64,000 nucleotides of DNA from Winogradskyella wandonensis. Its GTDB lineage: Bacteria > Bacteroidota > Bacteroidia > Flavobacteriales > Flavobacteriaceae. Numbering within the stretch: position 1 is the first letter of the stretch; every line of letters starts with the position of its first letter. The DNA is taken from the NCBI RefSeq assembly GCF_004346845.1, contig NZ_SMGI01000004.1, forward strand, positions 186,001 through 250,000, read 5' to 3'. A program made the translations under genes and the position numbers. The notes below the pieces were generated by a model. It ran no database searches, had not been told where the DNA came from, and saw nothing but the letters and a program-made list of their open reading frames with translations. Below are positions 7,489 to 15,949 of the stretch, piece after piece.

Positions 7489-8589
7489 TTAAAGCGCTTC
7501 TTTCTGATTTTTAAAAAATGCATCAGCTTGTAGCTGCATCAACTCGCGCGCTTTTTTGTGCTTATAATTAATAACCTCTTCTTCATCGGCAATGTCGTTA
7601 TAAACCTTATTGTTAATGTCATTGTCTGTTTTAAGTAACAGTTTACGCTCATTAACCTTCTGCATGGTCCAAGTTTTAATTGTAGTTTCTTGGTCTTGAA
7701 GGCGGTAATCAAATTCGCCTTTAGGAGATAATAGTTTAGCAAAAATTGGTGATGTTTCTATAGCTAGAAATAGCAGAAATATAAAAAACGATGGTAGCCA
7801 TGGCAATTTACCTAGCGCATTAACACGCGCCATTAAACCATCAAAATTATCAATAATGGGTTGCGAATCTGCAACGTTAGTTCTTTGTGTAGTTTGTAGG
7901 TCAGCAATCTCAGTCTGTAGAGCTTCTATTTTAGCTTTGTTATCTGTTTTTAGTTGTTGTAATTCAGCAAGTGCAGCATCATGTTTTTCACGCTTTTCTT
8001 TATAAACGGGCCCTTTTCCCAAGAGTTGCGTGCCTGCTGTGCCTTCAGCTTCAGAAATGTAAGTATCGTAAAGCATATTAACTTCCGCCTCTTTAGTATC
8101 AATTTCAGTTTGAAGTCCAGTAATAGTATTTTGTAATTCAGTAATTTTAGGGATAAACTGTTGCGCAATCTGATTTTGATTGGCTAAGGTTAAATCGTTT
8201 TTTTGCTCCAGAAGTACCTGATTGATTTCTTTTTCGAAAATCTTTAATTCTAAAGGCTTAGATATAACAACGGCAATAATCACAGCTAACAAGATACGAG
8301 GTGTTGCTTGAAGTATTTCATCTATAACATTATCTCGTTTTTTAATGGTAGAAACGATATAACGGTCTAGATTAAAAATGAGCAAACCCCAAATAATCCC
8401 AAAAAATATGGCTGAATAGAGTGTATCAAAAACAGTGTAAAGCGCGTAACTCGCTGCTATAGTAGCCATAAGTGCCGTAAAAAAAACAGTAGCGCCTATT
8501 CCTGCATATTTGTTTTGTTCGCCTATGGAACAGTCTTTAAGTATATCGGTGTCTGCACCTGAGCAGATAATAAAAAATTGTTTTAGCAT
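7489..8589 (-). CDS. DUF4407 domain-containing membrane protein
   Basis: A 366-residue membrane protein with predicted segments around residues 30-50, 58-75, 95-112 and 258-276, matching DUF4407. Between the third and fourth segments lies a long helical, probably coiled-coil region of about 130 residues (repeated E/Q/K-rich heptads such as ITELQNTITGLQTEIDTKEA). The N-terminal FIICSGADTDILKDCS motif is typical of the family. Its function is not known. The next gene on the strand follows by 40 bases. Inner-membrane location is inferred from the hydrophobic segments. Confidence 0.85.
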   Translation of the reverse strand: MLKQFFIICSGADTDILKDCSIGEQNKYAGIGATVFFTALMATIAASYALYTVFDTLYSAIFFGIIWGLLIFNLDRYIVSTIKKRDNVIDEILQATPRILLAVIIAVVISKPLELKIFEKEINQVLLEQKNDLTLANQNQIAQQFIPKITELQNTITGLQTEIDTKEAEVNMLYDTYISEAEGTAGTQLLGKGPVYKEKREKHDAALAELQQLKTDNKAKIEALQTEIADLQTTQRTNVADSQPIIDNFDGLMARVNALGKLPWLPSFFIFLLFLAIETSPIFAKLLSPKGEFDYRLQDQETTIKTWTMQKVNERKLLLKTDNDINNKVYNDIADEEEVINYKHKKARELMQLQADAFFKNQKEAL

Positions 8590-8661
8590 CTGAATTGTTT
8601 TTTGATTGATTGTCTATTAGAACGCTAAAAGTTTAGTTTTGTTACAGTTTGAAGGCATAAA

Positions 8662-8687
8662 AAAACCTCGAGTGATGTCGAGGTTTT
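8662..8687 (-). terminator. Terminator of the blaI-M56 transcription unit
   Basis: AAAACCTCGA and TCGAGGTTTT flank a six-base loop and, on the minus strand, run into a T-tract. It lies just downstream of the M56 gene. The stem sequence resembles the family A palindromic repeats (CCTCGAG...GTCGAG), so this terminator may derive from one. Confidence 0.75.
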
Positions 8688-8706
8688 GTTATGGTGAAAA
8701 ATAGAT

Positions 8707-11307
8707 TTAGTTTTTAGTGTTTATATTTTCTGCATTAATTATTAAAAAACCAGCTTTTTCTTTTTTTAAGTTAGGCGAAGAAAATACATAGTAATAAGTA
8801 CCAGAGATTGGTTTGTCACTACCATCTTGTGCAAAAGATTTTTCTACTGTCCCATCCCAATTATTGTTGTAGTTTTCTTTGGAGTAAATAAGATTTCCCC
8901 ATCTGTTAAAAACCTGAAATTTGTTTTCTGAATGGTTTTCTATACAATTAATGTTAAGGGTATTTCTGTTTTTTGTAATAAATGATTTTGGGATTACTAG
9001 ACAGTCATTATAATCTGAAACTATTTCATCTGCATTTGGCCCACCTTTACTTTTGTCCGCTTTTTTTGGAGCAGGTGGCGGAGGTGGTGGTGGCAAAACG
9101 TTTCCTTTGTCATCTGTTATGTAACCATCTTTGTTATAATAGATTTTATAGCCTTTGTAAATTCTATAAAAGTGTGATTCTCCATTATCTAAAACCTCAT
9201 AACCAGATTTAACATCTTTTGGAGTCTCATTAATTATTTGCTGTAACGATTTTCTATCTCCTTTTTTATAGGATTTGGCTTCTATTGGCGGAGGTGGTGG
9301 TGGAATATTGCTTTCACTTTTTTGATTTTTTAAGGCCTTCGGAGCAGGAGGTGGCGGAGGTGGAGGCGGAAAGTTAGGCCAGGCTTCTGCCTTACTTTTT
9401 TGTGCCTTTGTCATTCTATCGTAAATAGCTTTGTATTTTAGGACTTCTTTATGCTTTACAATTGCATATTCACCGGTTGATTCAGCCGCCTTATTTTTAG
9501 TATTTATCTTTTTTGCCCAAGCGTTATAAGCCGTAACTTCTTTTGCGGTTGGTGGGTTTTGTTGCTTGAAAAGAATTAATTTGCTAAAAGTCTCTTTACT
9601 TCCATTTAACTTTATATTTAAAATTTGAGCAGGTGAATTTTCAGTGTATTGAGAAACAATCGCCTTGGTTTTTTTATTCAATGTGTTGCCTTGGTTAACT
9701 TGTGTCGGATAGCCTTTAAATTTTATAGCAAAACTGGTTACTTCACTTCCAGTGTTTGAGGTTAATTTCATATTAACAAGATCATCCTTAGTTAATTCGC
9801 AAGGATCACAATTTTTACCATTGACCAATATAGAAACAGGATTTGTGATTGAAGTTTCAGTGCCTTTAACGTATTCAAATCCTGGAAATGGCATTTCCTC
9901 TGCCTTTTGTTTTTGTTCTGCAGACATACTATTATAAATGCCTGCATATTTTATTAAGTTTTGCTCGTCTACCGGAGGAAGTAGTTTCTCACCTGTAGCA
10001 AATGTCGTGCTTTTAGCATTTATCTTTTTTGCCCAAGCATTGTAAGCTGCTATTTCTTTAGCTGTAGGTAGTTTTTGTTGTTTTTCGGATTTTTTATTAT
10101 CCAAGAAAGGTGTATTTCCTTTACTCTTAATAACCTCTTGATTTTTAGTTACTAAACGATGAAATCCGTAATCTTTTAAAGCGTTGTATATAAACCACAC
10201 TTCTTCATTTGATTCTTCGCCTTCAAACATCAAATGAATATTGATAATTTTATTGCGTACCTCAGTTGATATATCTTGATGTAATTTATTAACTGTAGAG
10301 GCCAAAGATGCTTTTTTGGTCTTCATTCCATCTACTTCATAGTTGTTATTGCCTAAAACCTTTATGCTAATACTTCGCGCTGTATGTTCCTTTTCAAGGA
10401 CTGAAGCATTTTTTTCTGAAATTTCATTTTGTAAAGGAACTTCAACAATTGTACGTTCGCTAAAGCCGTAAAATAAAACCCCTAAAACGGGTAGAATTAA
10501 TAGGCCAAGTAGCCACTTTCTTTTTTGTGATGTTTGTGTTTTCATAACTGTAAATCGTTTTTTGATGGATGAATAATCTATAGCATTTGCAAGGCTGTAG
10601 TCTTGATGTGATGAATAGGATAATAAGGTGTTTTGATAATTAGCAGGTTCAAAGCCTTTATCTATAACGGCTTGGTCTGCTAAAAATTCGTGATTGAGTT
10701 TTATACGTTTTTTATAGAGCCAAATAAAAGGCTGAAACCAAAATACAATCTGCATTAACTCTATAAACAAAATGTCTAAACTATGCTTTTGTTTGGCATG
10801 CACTTCTTCGTGAAGAAGAACTTCTTTTGGGACTTCGTTTTTCTGGAATTTCAATTTATTCAGAAAAATAAAATTGAAAAACGTATGCGGATTTATCAAA
10901 CTTTTTAGCAATACGAAGGTGATAGACGATTGCTTTTGTTTTTCGTTAGTGTTTATGGTTTTTACAATGCTGAACAGGTTTTTAATAAACCTTAAACTGA
11001 ATATAGCTACACCTAGAATATAGACTGACCAAAGAATGTGTTCTAGCGTCAAAAATGGTGTTTCAACAACTTTTAACGACTCATTTATAGAGAAAGGTAT
11101 AGCGGCATTGCTAAAGTTTAAACCATTAATAGACTCTACATAAACATATTGCGTAATACTTAAAAGAGGAATACAAAATGCAGCAACTATCGAGGTTAGT
11201 AAATAAAACCGCTTAAAACGATGCATGTTTTCTTTTTCTAAAAACAAAACATAGAGCATCCAGAATATAGCTAGAATGGCTGTTGATTTTATAAGATAGA
11301 TTCCCAT
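8707..11307 (-). CDS. BlaR1-like M56 metallopeptidase with repeated modules, proline tracts and a CHU_C-like C-terminus
   Basis: An 866-residue protein. The N-terminal 290 residues are a BlaR1/MecR1-type membrane peptidase: four hydrophobic segments, the zinc motif H166-E-E-V-H170 and the further ligand Glu about residue 207 (HEFLADQ). After the last membrane segment (about residues 268-285) comes a periplasmic region with two related modules of about 70 residues (each with AYNAWAKKIN and later KAE..P), three proline tracts of 6-8 prolines, and a C-terminal domain (about residues 785-866) with FNRWGNLIYS and GTYYYVFS, like the gliding-motility-associated C-terminal family. It lies 2 bases after blaI, so it is the likely signal-sensing protease that cleaves BlaI. 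The signal is unknown. Confidence 0.82.
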   Translation of the reverse strand: MGIYLIKSTAILAIFWMLYVLFLEKENMHRFKRFYLLTSIVAAFCIPLLSITQYVYVESINGLNFSNAAIPFSINESLKVVETPFLTLEHILWSVYILGVAIFSLRFIKNLFSIVKTINTNEKQKQSSITFVLLKSLINPHTFFNFIFLNKLKFQKNEVPKEVLLHEEVHAKQKHSLDILFIELMQIVFWFQPFIWLYKKRIKLNHEFLADQAVIDKGFEPANYQNTLLSYSSHQDYSLANAIDYSSIKKRFTVMKTQTSQKRKWLLGLLILPVLGVLFYGFSERTIVEVPLQNEISEKNASVLEKEHTARSISIKVLGNNNYEVDGMKTKKASLASTVNKLHQDISTEVRNKIINIHLMFEGEESNEEVWFIYNALKDYGFHRLVTKNQEVIKSKGNTPFLDNKKSEKQQKLPTAKEIAAYNAWAKKINAKSTTFATGEKLLPPVDEQNLIKYAGIYNSMSAEQKQKAEEMPFPGFEYVKGTETSITNPVSILVNGKNCDPCELTKDDLVNMKLTSNTGSEVTSFAIKFKGYPTQVNQGNTLNKKTKAIVSQYTENSPAQILNIKLNGSKETFSKLILFKQQNPPTAKEVTAYNAWAKKINTKNKAAESTGEYAIVKHKEVLKYKAIYDRMTKAQKSKAEAWPNFPPPPPPPPAPKALKNQKSESNIPPPPPPIEAKSYKKGDRKSLQQIINETPKDVKSGYEVLDNGESHFYRIYKGYKIYYNKDGYITDDKGNVLPPPPPPPAPKKADKSKGGPNADEIVSDYNDCLVIPKSFITKNRNTLNINCIENHSENKFQVFNRWGNLIYSKENYNNNWDGTVEKSFAQDGSDKPISGTYYYVFSSPNLKKEKAGFLIINAENINTKN

Positions 11308-11309
11308 GG

Positions 11310-11675
11310 CTATTTCTTTTTAATTTCGTTATCTATCAACTTTTTTAAATCCTCTAATTCAGACTTCGATAAGTCTGTTTTAGTGGTAAAAAACGATGCA
11401 AATTGCGAGGCGCTGTCATTAAAAAAGTTCTTTATTAACCCATTTACATGCCTAGAGAAATAATCTTCTTTTTTAACCAAAGGATAGTATTCGCGCGACT
11501 TCCCAAAGGTGTTATAGTCAACAAAACCTTTGTCAATCATACGTTTTAAAAGTGTGGCTACAGTAGTCGTTGCAGGTTTTGGTTCTGGATAACTGTCCAA
11601 CAAATCTTTCATAAAGGCTTTGTTTAACTTCCAGAGGTATTGCATAAGTTGTTCTTCAGTTTTTGAGAGTTGCAT
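11310..11675 (-). CDS. BlaI/MecI/CopY-family transcriptional repressor
   Basis: A 121-residue winged-helix repressor: the N-terminal part (LSKTEEQLMQYLWKLNKAF, then TVATLLKRMIDKGFVDY) is the DNA-binding domain, with the remaining helices for dimerisation. The protein would bind TACA/TGTA palindromes, and two such sites lie immediately upstream over the promoter, so it represses its own operon. In the family the paired M56 peptidase cleaves the repressor on sensing a signal; here that partner gene follows by 2 bases. In this phylum such pairs are common and are not necessarily linked to beta-lactam resistance; no beta-lactamase gene is seen nearby. Confidence 0.9.
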   Translation of the reverse strand: MQLSKTEEQLMQYLWKLNKAFMKDLLDSYPEPKPATTTVATLLKRMIDKGFVDYNTFGKSREYYPLVKKEDYFSRHVNGLIKNFFNDSASQFASFFTTKTDLSKSELEDLKKLIDNEIKKK

Positions 11676-11698
11676 GTTCTATATTTTCAGATTAACTT

Positions 11699-11736
11699 CT
11701 ACAAATGTAGAAATAAAATTCAATTCTACAAGTGTA
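11699..11736 (-). promoter_or_regulatory. BlaI promoter with two operators overlapping -7 and -33
   Basis: Two BlaI-type palindromes, TACAAATGTA (11700-11709) and TACAAGTGTA (11727-11736), are spaced 27 bases centre to centre. On the minus strand the first overlaps the -7 element TACATTTG (11702-11709) and the second contains the -33 TTG (11729-11731), with exactly 19 bases between the two elements. This matches the TTG-N19-TAnnTTTG consensus. Occupancy of either site would block the promoter. Confidence 0.85.
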
Positions 11737-11765
11737 GAGTTAATATTTTTTCATATTTGAATTCT

Positions 11766-11773
11766 TATATTTG
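11766..11773 (+). promoter_or_regulatory. Bacteroidota-type -7 element upstream of the M28 gene
   Basis: TATATTTG fits the TAnnTTTG consensus and lies 26 bases before the ATG at 11800. No clear TTG is seen at the -33 distance. The BlaI operators lie only about 30-65 bases upstream, so the divergent M28 gene could be affected by BlaI as well. Confidence 0.5.
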
Positions 11774-11799
11774 AAAAGAATGAACCCAAATCATTTGTT

Positions 11800-12972
11800 A
11801 TGAAACGATTTTACATCACTTTATTTGCCGTAATTTTTTCGGCTTTATTTGCCAATGCACAATTCGTTCAAGATGTTGTTAATGCCATAAGACAAGATAG
11901 TTTAGAGCGAAAAGTTGCCGAATTATCCGGAGAAACGTCTTCTTTAATAAATGGCACATTGGCTACTATAACTACAAGAATACAAAGCAATAACGATTTG
12001 GCTGCAGAGTATATAAAAGACCATTTTGAGGCTTTAAGCAACATAAATATAAACGACCAAAGTTTTAATGCCGGTGCAGGAATTGGAAGAAATATTATAG
12101 CCACTCAAATAGGTACAGTAACACCAAATAACATCTATCTCATTTGTGCGCATTACGATTCTGTTGCAGCGTTTTGTGCAGATGATAACGCCACTGGAAC
12201 ATCAGCAGTATTAGAAATCGCAAGAATTTTATCTCAATACGAAACCGAGAATACTATTGTTTATGCACTTTGGGATCAAGAGGAAAATGGACTCCGCGGT
12301 TCTAATTTTTATGCCGAACAAGCCAGTGCAAATGGCGATAATATTGTTGCTGTTGTAAACATGGATATGATGGGTTATCAAAACCAAACAGCAAATGATA
12401 ATAATTTTGATATCGATTTACGTAATATTGGTACTTCTGTACAAATCAAAGACGATTTGTTAGCACTCCAACCAACGTATGCGCCAAACTTGAATCCCAT
12501 TGTCGTTAACCCAGGAACGCCCGCCAGTGACCATAAACCGTTTTGGGATGAAGGTTATGGCGCGGTTCTAGTTGGTGAATCTTGGGAAACTAATGACCAA
12601 ACACCTTTTTACCATATGTCATCAGATCGATTGTCTACATTAGATATACCATACTTTTATGAAATGGTAAAACTTGTTGCGGCGTACACGGCAACAAAAG
12701 CTGATATTGTACGAGTGCTTTCTAATGATGAATTTAACCGAAATACATTCAGAGTTTTTCCTAATCCAGTCGTTTCAGAATTATATATAGAATCTAATTT
12801 ATCTGAAACACTAGAACTGGAGTTCTATAATATTGAAGGGAAATTGGTTAAAAAGATGAATTTGAACTCCGATAGGTCAAAATTAGATGTCTCTAGTTTT
12901 TCTAGCGGCGTTTATTTTGTAAACATCAAATCTAGCCTAGGAGATAGTACTTATAAGTTTGTGAAGCAATAA
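11800..12972 (+). CDS. Secreted M28-family metallopeptidase with T9SS sorting domain
   Basis: A 390-residue exported zinc aminopeptidase-like protein. It has a signal peptide (MKRFYITLFAVIFSALFANA), then an M28 domain with the ligands and catalytic residues visible: H118 (AHYDS), D128 (ADDNATG), E161-E162 (WDQEENG), D189 (NMDMMGY) and H245 (SDHKPF). The last about 75 residues, starting at RVFPNPV and ending in a Lys-Gln tail, are a type A T9SS C-terminal sorting domain, so it is exported through the T9SS and probably attached to the surface or released. It would remove N-terminal amino acids from peptides outside the cell. It lies divergently from blaI. Confidence 0.9.
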   Translation: MKRFYITLFAVIFSALFANAQFVQDVVNAIRQDSLERKVAELSGETSSLINGTLATITTRIQSNNDLAAEYIKDHFEALSNININDQSFNAGAGIGRNIIATQIGTVTPNNIYLICAHYDSVAAFCADDNATGTSAVLEIARILSQYETENTIVYALWDQEENGLRGSNFYAEQASANGDNIVAVVNMDMMGYQNQTANDNNFDIDLRNIGTSVQIKDDLLALQPTYAPNLNPIVVNPGTPASDHKPFWDEGYGAVLVGESWETNDQTPFYHMSSDRLSTLDIPYFYEMVKLVAAYTATKADIVRVLSNDEFNRNTFRVFPNPVVSELYIESNLSETLELEFYNIEGKLVKKMNLNSDRSKLDVSSFSSGVYFVNIKSSLGDSTYKFVKQ

Positions 12973-12980
12973 GTAGGATA

Positions 12981-14231
12981 CTATTTGTTGTAAGGGCGTT
13001 CGTTTATCCAATTAAATCCACGCGAATGTAAATGGAATTCGTTTAAATCCTTTTTCTTTAAGGTTACAAAAATACTATCACTTTCAATTTTACCCCATAA
13101 TTTAAGAAGATTAGGTTTGGGCAAATCAAACTCAAAATTAAGACTGTCTTTGATGCTGTATTGACTGTAAATAGAAATTTTATTTTCAGTGGTATCTGTT
13201 TCAAAAGTGTGTCTTACCAGCTTATCGGTCATAGTCTTTACAACAGCTTTGCCTTTCCGTTCAATTAATAGATAGCGCCAACGATGAGAATCTGTAGTCA
13301 ATGGCGGAATCGTGTCATTATTTTTTATAAAGGTTTTAGTTTCCCAAATCCCATAGAGTGCAGGTCTATGATTTTGGTCACTAATATTTAGCTGCCCTAA
13401 ATAACCTAATGCACACCCGGCAATAAGAAGAATAGGAAGTGTTATTTTCTTTATAATAGAAATAGTTTTATGATAACTTTTCGAAGTTTCAGGATGGTAA
13501 AAATCATAAGCTTCGGTACTTTTATTTTTTATAAAAACGGCTAGAAACCGTTTAATATCTGTCATAAAAATGATGCTTGCCATCAATATTAAATGAATAG
13601 AAAATAGTTTAACAGGTATATCGAACATCAAGTTCATCATAGCTACCTGAGTCATCACACCAATGACAATAAAAGCTCCGAGTGTTGATGTGCGTCTCCA
13701 GATTAGTAAAACTCCGCCGAGTATTTCCATAACACCTGCAAACATTCCAAAACCTTTAGAATATCCCATATACGTCCAGGCTAGTCCCATTGGCGAAAAC
13801 TCACCTAAGGGCTGAAGTAATTTTACAAATGATGGCGGTTGAAACTGGATTTGAAAGACTTTTACAAATCCATATAATAGCATAGCTAGTATTATAAAAA
13901 CTCTAAGCACAACTAAGAACCAATAAAAGGCTTTATTGTATTCCTTTCTGTTAGGTTTTAGTACTGACCATAAAAAAGTTATAATTACTGCTAGAACAAA
14001 ATTAACAAATAGTGTTATATAAGCATAGGTGTTATCTCCACTGCCATAACCACTTACATCAAAGTTATAAGAAAACCCAAGCAGCGACTTACCAATCCAT
14101 TTAAAAGGTGTTTCAAACAAACTACTGGTAAACATCAATAAAATATAGAGTAGAAAGTATGAGAAGATAAACCTGAAAACTAGTTTACTTCTCAGTGACC
14201 AAACTTCTCTATACGATTGACTTAGCAGCAT
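12981..14231 (-). CDS. DoxX-like integral membrane protein
   Basis: A 416-residue membrane protein with several hydrophobic segments in the first 270 residues and a soluble C-terminal tail of about 120 residues (YGIWETKTFIKNNDTIPPL onwards). The middle has DoxX-like features: FVKLLQPLGEFSPMGLAWTYMGYSKGFGMFAGVMEILGG region and the RRTSTLGAFIVIGVMTQVAMMNL stretch. DoxX-family proteins are linked to redox or quinone-related membrane functions, but this long form is not characterised. It starts directly after the stop of the M20 dipeptidase gene (zero gap), so both are in one operon. Confidence 0.75.
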   Translation of the reverse strand: MLLSQSYREVWSLRSKLVFRFIFSYFLLYILLMFTSSLFETPFKWIGKSLLGFSYNFDVSGYGSGDNTYAYITLFVNFVLAVIITFLWSVLKPNRKEYNKAFYWFLVVLRVFIILAMLLYGFVKVFQIQFQPPSFVKLLQPLGEFSPMGLAWTYMGYSKGFGMFAGVMEILGGVLLIWRRTSTLGAFIVIGVMTQVAMMNLMFDIPVKLFSIHLILMASIIFMTDIKRFLAVFIKNKSTEAYDFYHPETSKSYHKTISIIKKITLPILLIAGCALGYLGQLNISDQNHRPALYGIWETKTFIKNNDTIPPLTTDSHRWRYLLIERKGKAVVKTMTDKLVRHTFETDTTENKISIYSQYSIKDSLNFEFDLPKPNLLKLWGKIESDSIFVTLKKKDLNEFHLHSRGFNWINERPYNK

Positions 14232-15620
14232 TTATTGTTTTAACTCTGTAAAGTATTTATAAAAGTAAGGAATGGTTTCGATACCTTTTAAGTAATTCCA
14301 AATACCAAAATGCTCATTTGGCGAATGGATTGCATCACTATCTAAACCAAATCCCATTAGTATAGTTTTGCTTTTTAATTCTTGCTCAAATAGAGATACA
14401 ATTGGTATGCTTCCTCCGCTACGTTGCGGTATGGGTGTTTTTCCGAATGTTTGCTCGTAAGCTTTCGCAGCTGCTTTATAACCGATACTATCTATTGGTG
14501 TCACATAACCTTGACCGCCGTGATGTGGAGTTACTTTTACACTAACTCCTGCAGGAGCAATACTTTCAAAGTGTGTTTTGAATAGTTCCGTAATCTCTTC
14601 CCAATCTTGGTTGGGTACCAAGCGCATTGAGATTTTTGCATAGGCTTTACTAGTGATGACTGTTTTTGCACCTTCACCAGTGTAGCCGCCCCAAATTCCG
14701 TTAACATCTAAAGTTGGTCTAATAGAGTTACGCTCATTCGTAGTATAGCCTTCTTCACCATAAACAGCATCGATGTCCAAGGCTTTTTTGTAGTCTTCTA
14801 AAGAGAATGGCGCTTTTGCCATTTCGGCACGTTCAGCGTCCGAAAGATTTTCTACTTTATCATAAAATCCCGGAATGGTAATATGATTATTTTCGTCATG
14901 GAGTGAGGCAATCATCTTCGTTAAAACATTAATCGGATTTGCCACAGCGCCACCATACAAACCAGAATGTAAATCGCGGTTTGGCCCAGTAACTTCAACT
15001 TCTACATAGCTTAAACCACGAAGTCCAGTTGTAATAGATGGAACGTCCTTGGCAATCATTCCCGTATCGGAAATGAGAATGACATCGTTCTTTAATTTTT
15101 CACGATTTGCTTTTACAAAATGCGATAGATTAACACTGCCGACTTCTTCTTCTCCTTCAATCATAAACTTAACGTTACATGGCAATTCACCATGAGACGT
15201 CATATATTCTAAGGCTTTCACGTGCATGTACATTTGGCCTTTATCATCGCAAGCACCTCGAGCAAAAATGGCGCCTTCAGGATGTAAATCTGTATTTTTA
15301 ATTACAGGCTCAAAAGGAGGTGAATGCCATAAATCTAATGGGTCTGGTGGTTGCACATCGTAATGGCCGTAAACCAATACTGTTGGCAGTTTAGGGTTTA
15401 TAATTTTTTCGCCATATACAATTGGGTAGCCATCAGTTTTACAAATTTCTACATGCTCGCAACCTGCTTTTTCTAGGCTGGTCTTGATAACTTCTGCAGT
15501 TTGAATCGTTTGCTTTTCGTATGCAGAATCTGCACTAATAGACGGGATTTTTAAAAGCTCGATGAGCTCGTCTATAAAGCGTTGTTTATTTGAAGAAATA
15601 TAAGATTGAATACCAGACAT
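14232..15620 (-). CDS. M20-family dipeptidase
   Basis: A 462-residue cytosolic metallopeptidase of the M20/M25/M40 family, similar in layout to cytosolic non-specific dipeptidases. Metal-binding motifs visible are GHYDVQPPDP (His, then Asp catalytic), ARGACDDKGQ (bridging Asp), IEGEEEVGS (catalytic Glu-Glu) and, near the end, the GLDSDAIHSPNEHFG segment carrying the last His. A central dimerisation domain is expected between about residues 200 and 370. It would split dipeptides to amino acids. A TATTTTTG promoter element lies 23 bases upstream of the start, and the DoxX-like gene follows with no gap. Confidence 0.9.
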   Translation of the reverse strand: MSGIQSYISSNKQRFIDELIELLKIPSISADSAYEKQTIQTAEVIKTSLEKAGCEHVEICKTDGYPIVYGEKIINPKLPTVLVYGHYDVQPPDPLDLWHSPPFEPVIKNTDLHPEGAIFARGACDDKGQMYMHVKALEYMTSHGELPCNVKFMIEGEEEVGSVNLSHFVKANREKLKNDVILISDTGMIAKDVPSITTGLRGLSYVEVEVTGPNRDLHSGLYGGAVANPINVLTKMIASLHDENNHITIPGFYDKVENLSDAERAEMAKAPFSLEDYKKALDIDAVYGEEGYTTNERNSIRPTLDVNGIWGGYTGEGAKTVITSKAYAKISMRLVPNQDWEEITELFKTHFESIAPAGVSVKVTPHHGGQGYVTPIDSIGYKAAAKAYEQTFGKTPIPQRSGGSIPIVSLFEQELKSKTILMGFGLDSDAIHSPNEHFGIWNYLKGIETIPYFYKYFTELKQ

Positions 15621-15642
15621 AATTTATAATTTGTGTGTCTAA

Positions 15643-15650
15643 CAAAAATA
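15643..15650 (-). promoter_or_regulatory. Bacteroidota-type -7 element upstream of the M20 dipeptidase gene
   Basis: On the minus strand the sequence reads TATTTTTG, matching TAnnTTTG, 22 bases before the start codon. No TTG at the usual -33 spacing is obvious, so the call is moderate. Confidence 0.45.
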
Positions 15651-15687
15651 AGAAAAGCTAAAGGACTATTTATTGTTTTAAAGCTAT

Positions 15688-15716
15688 TTGATTATTGAAA
15701 ACATTGTTTATATTTG
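15688..15716 (+). promoter_or_regulatory. Promoter of the tRNA-Leu gene
   Basis: TTG (15688-15690), 18 bases, then TATATTTG (15709-15716) matches the Bacteroidota sigma factor consensus. A small hairpin (CCGATT/AATCGG, about 15720-15740) lies between the promoter and the mature tRNA 5' end and may be a processing element. Confidence 0.65.
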
Positions 15717-15747
15717 CATCCCGATTTTAAACATAATCGGTCTTATT

Positions 15748-15829
15748 GCGGGCGTGGTGGAATTGGTAGACACGCTAGACTTAGGATCTAGTGCCGCGAG
15801 GTGTGGGAGTTCGAGTCTCCCCGCCCGCA
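15748..15829 (+). tRNA. tRNA-Leu (anticodon UAG)
   Basis: The acceptor stem pairs GCGGGCG with CGCCCGC and has discriminator A at 15829. The D-arm contains GGTGGAATTGGTAGAC. The anticodon stem-loop is CTAGA-CTTAGGA-TCTAG with anticodon TAG (15782-15784). A long variable arm, typical of leucine tRNAs, follows, then the T-stem and TTCGAGT loop. The 82-base length fits a class II tRNA. The CCA end is not encoded (CAA follows). Confidence 0.96.
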
Positions 15830-15837
15830 CAATAAAA

Positions 15838-15873
15838 AAGAGCTGACTTATAGAGTTGGCTCTTTTTTTTTTT
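15838..15873 (+). terminator. Terminator of the tRNA-Leu transcript
   Basis: AGAGC and GCTCT form the base of a hairpin that extends through TGAC/GTTG, directly followed by a run of about ten T residues. It starts 9 bases after the tRNA 3' end. Confidence 0.85.
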
Positions 15874-15906
15874 AGAAGATTTGTAATCATATCAGACGAG
15901 AAGTTT

Positions 15907-15932
15907 ACCCTGAGCGCAGTCGAAGGGAGTCT
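15907..15932. repeat. Palindromic repeat, family A, copy 2
   Basis: ACCCTGAGCGCAGTCGAAGG with closing arm GGAGTCT. The stem is CCCT(T)CGA-like around the GAGCGCAGTCGA core shared with the other copies. It lies between the tRNA terminator and a tRNA-3'-like fragment. Confidence 0.75.
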
Positions 15933-15949
15933 CCCTACGCGCACAAACA
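15927..15949 (+). pseudogene. Decayed tRNA 3' end fragment
   Basis: The 20 bases from 15927 match the end of the tRNA-Leu gene (15813-15832) at 17 positions, including GAGTCTCCC and CGCACAA, and the A-rich base run after both is also similar. There is no matching 5' half; the family A palindrome occupies the place where a T-arm would begin. This looks like the remnant of a second tRNA-Leu or of a tRNA-end duplication left by an integrated element. Confidence 0.45.

Noticed and set aside
8982..9400. Possible coding sequence or CRISPR-like repeats in the proline-rich region of the M56 gene on the plus strand.
   Set aside because: The GGTGGC-rich repeats are the codons of proline tracts on the minus strand, without spacers of constant length.
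11310..11675. A link of the BlaI-M56 pair to beta-lactam resistance.
   Set aside because: No beta-lactamase or penicillin-binding protein gene is seen nearby; such pairs are common in Bacteroidota with other targets.
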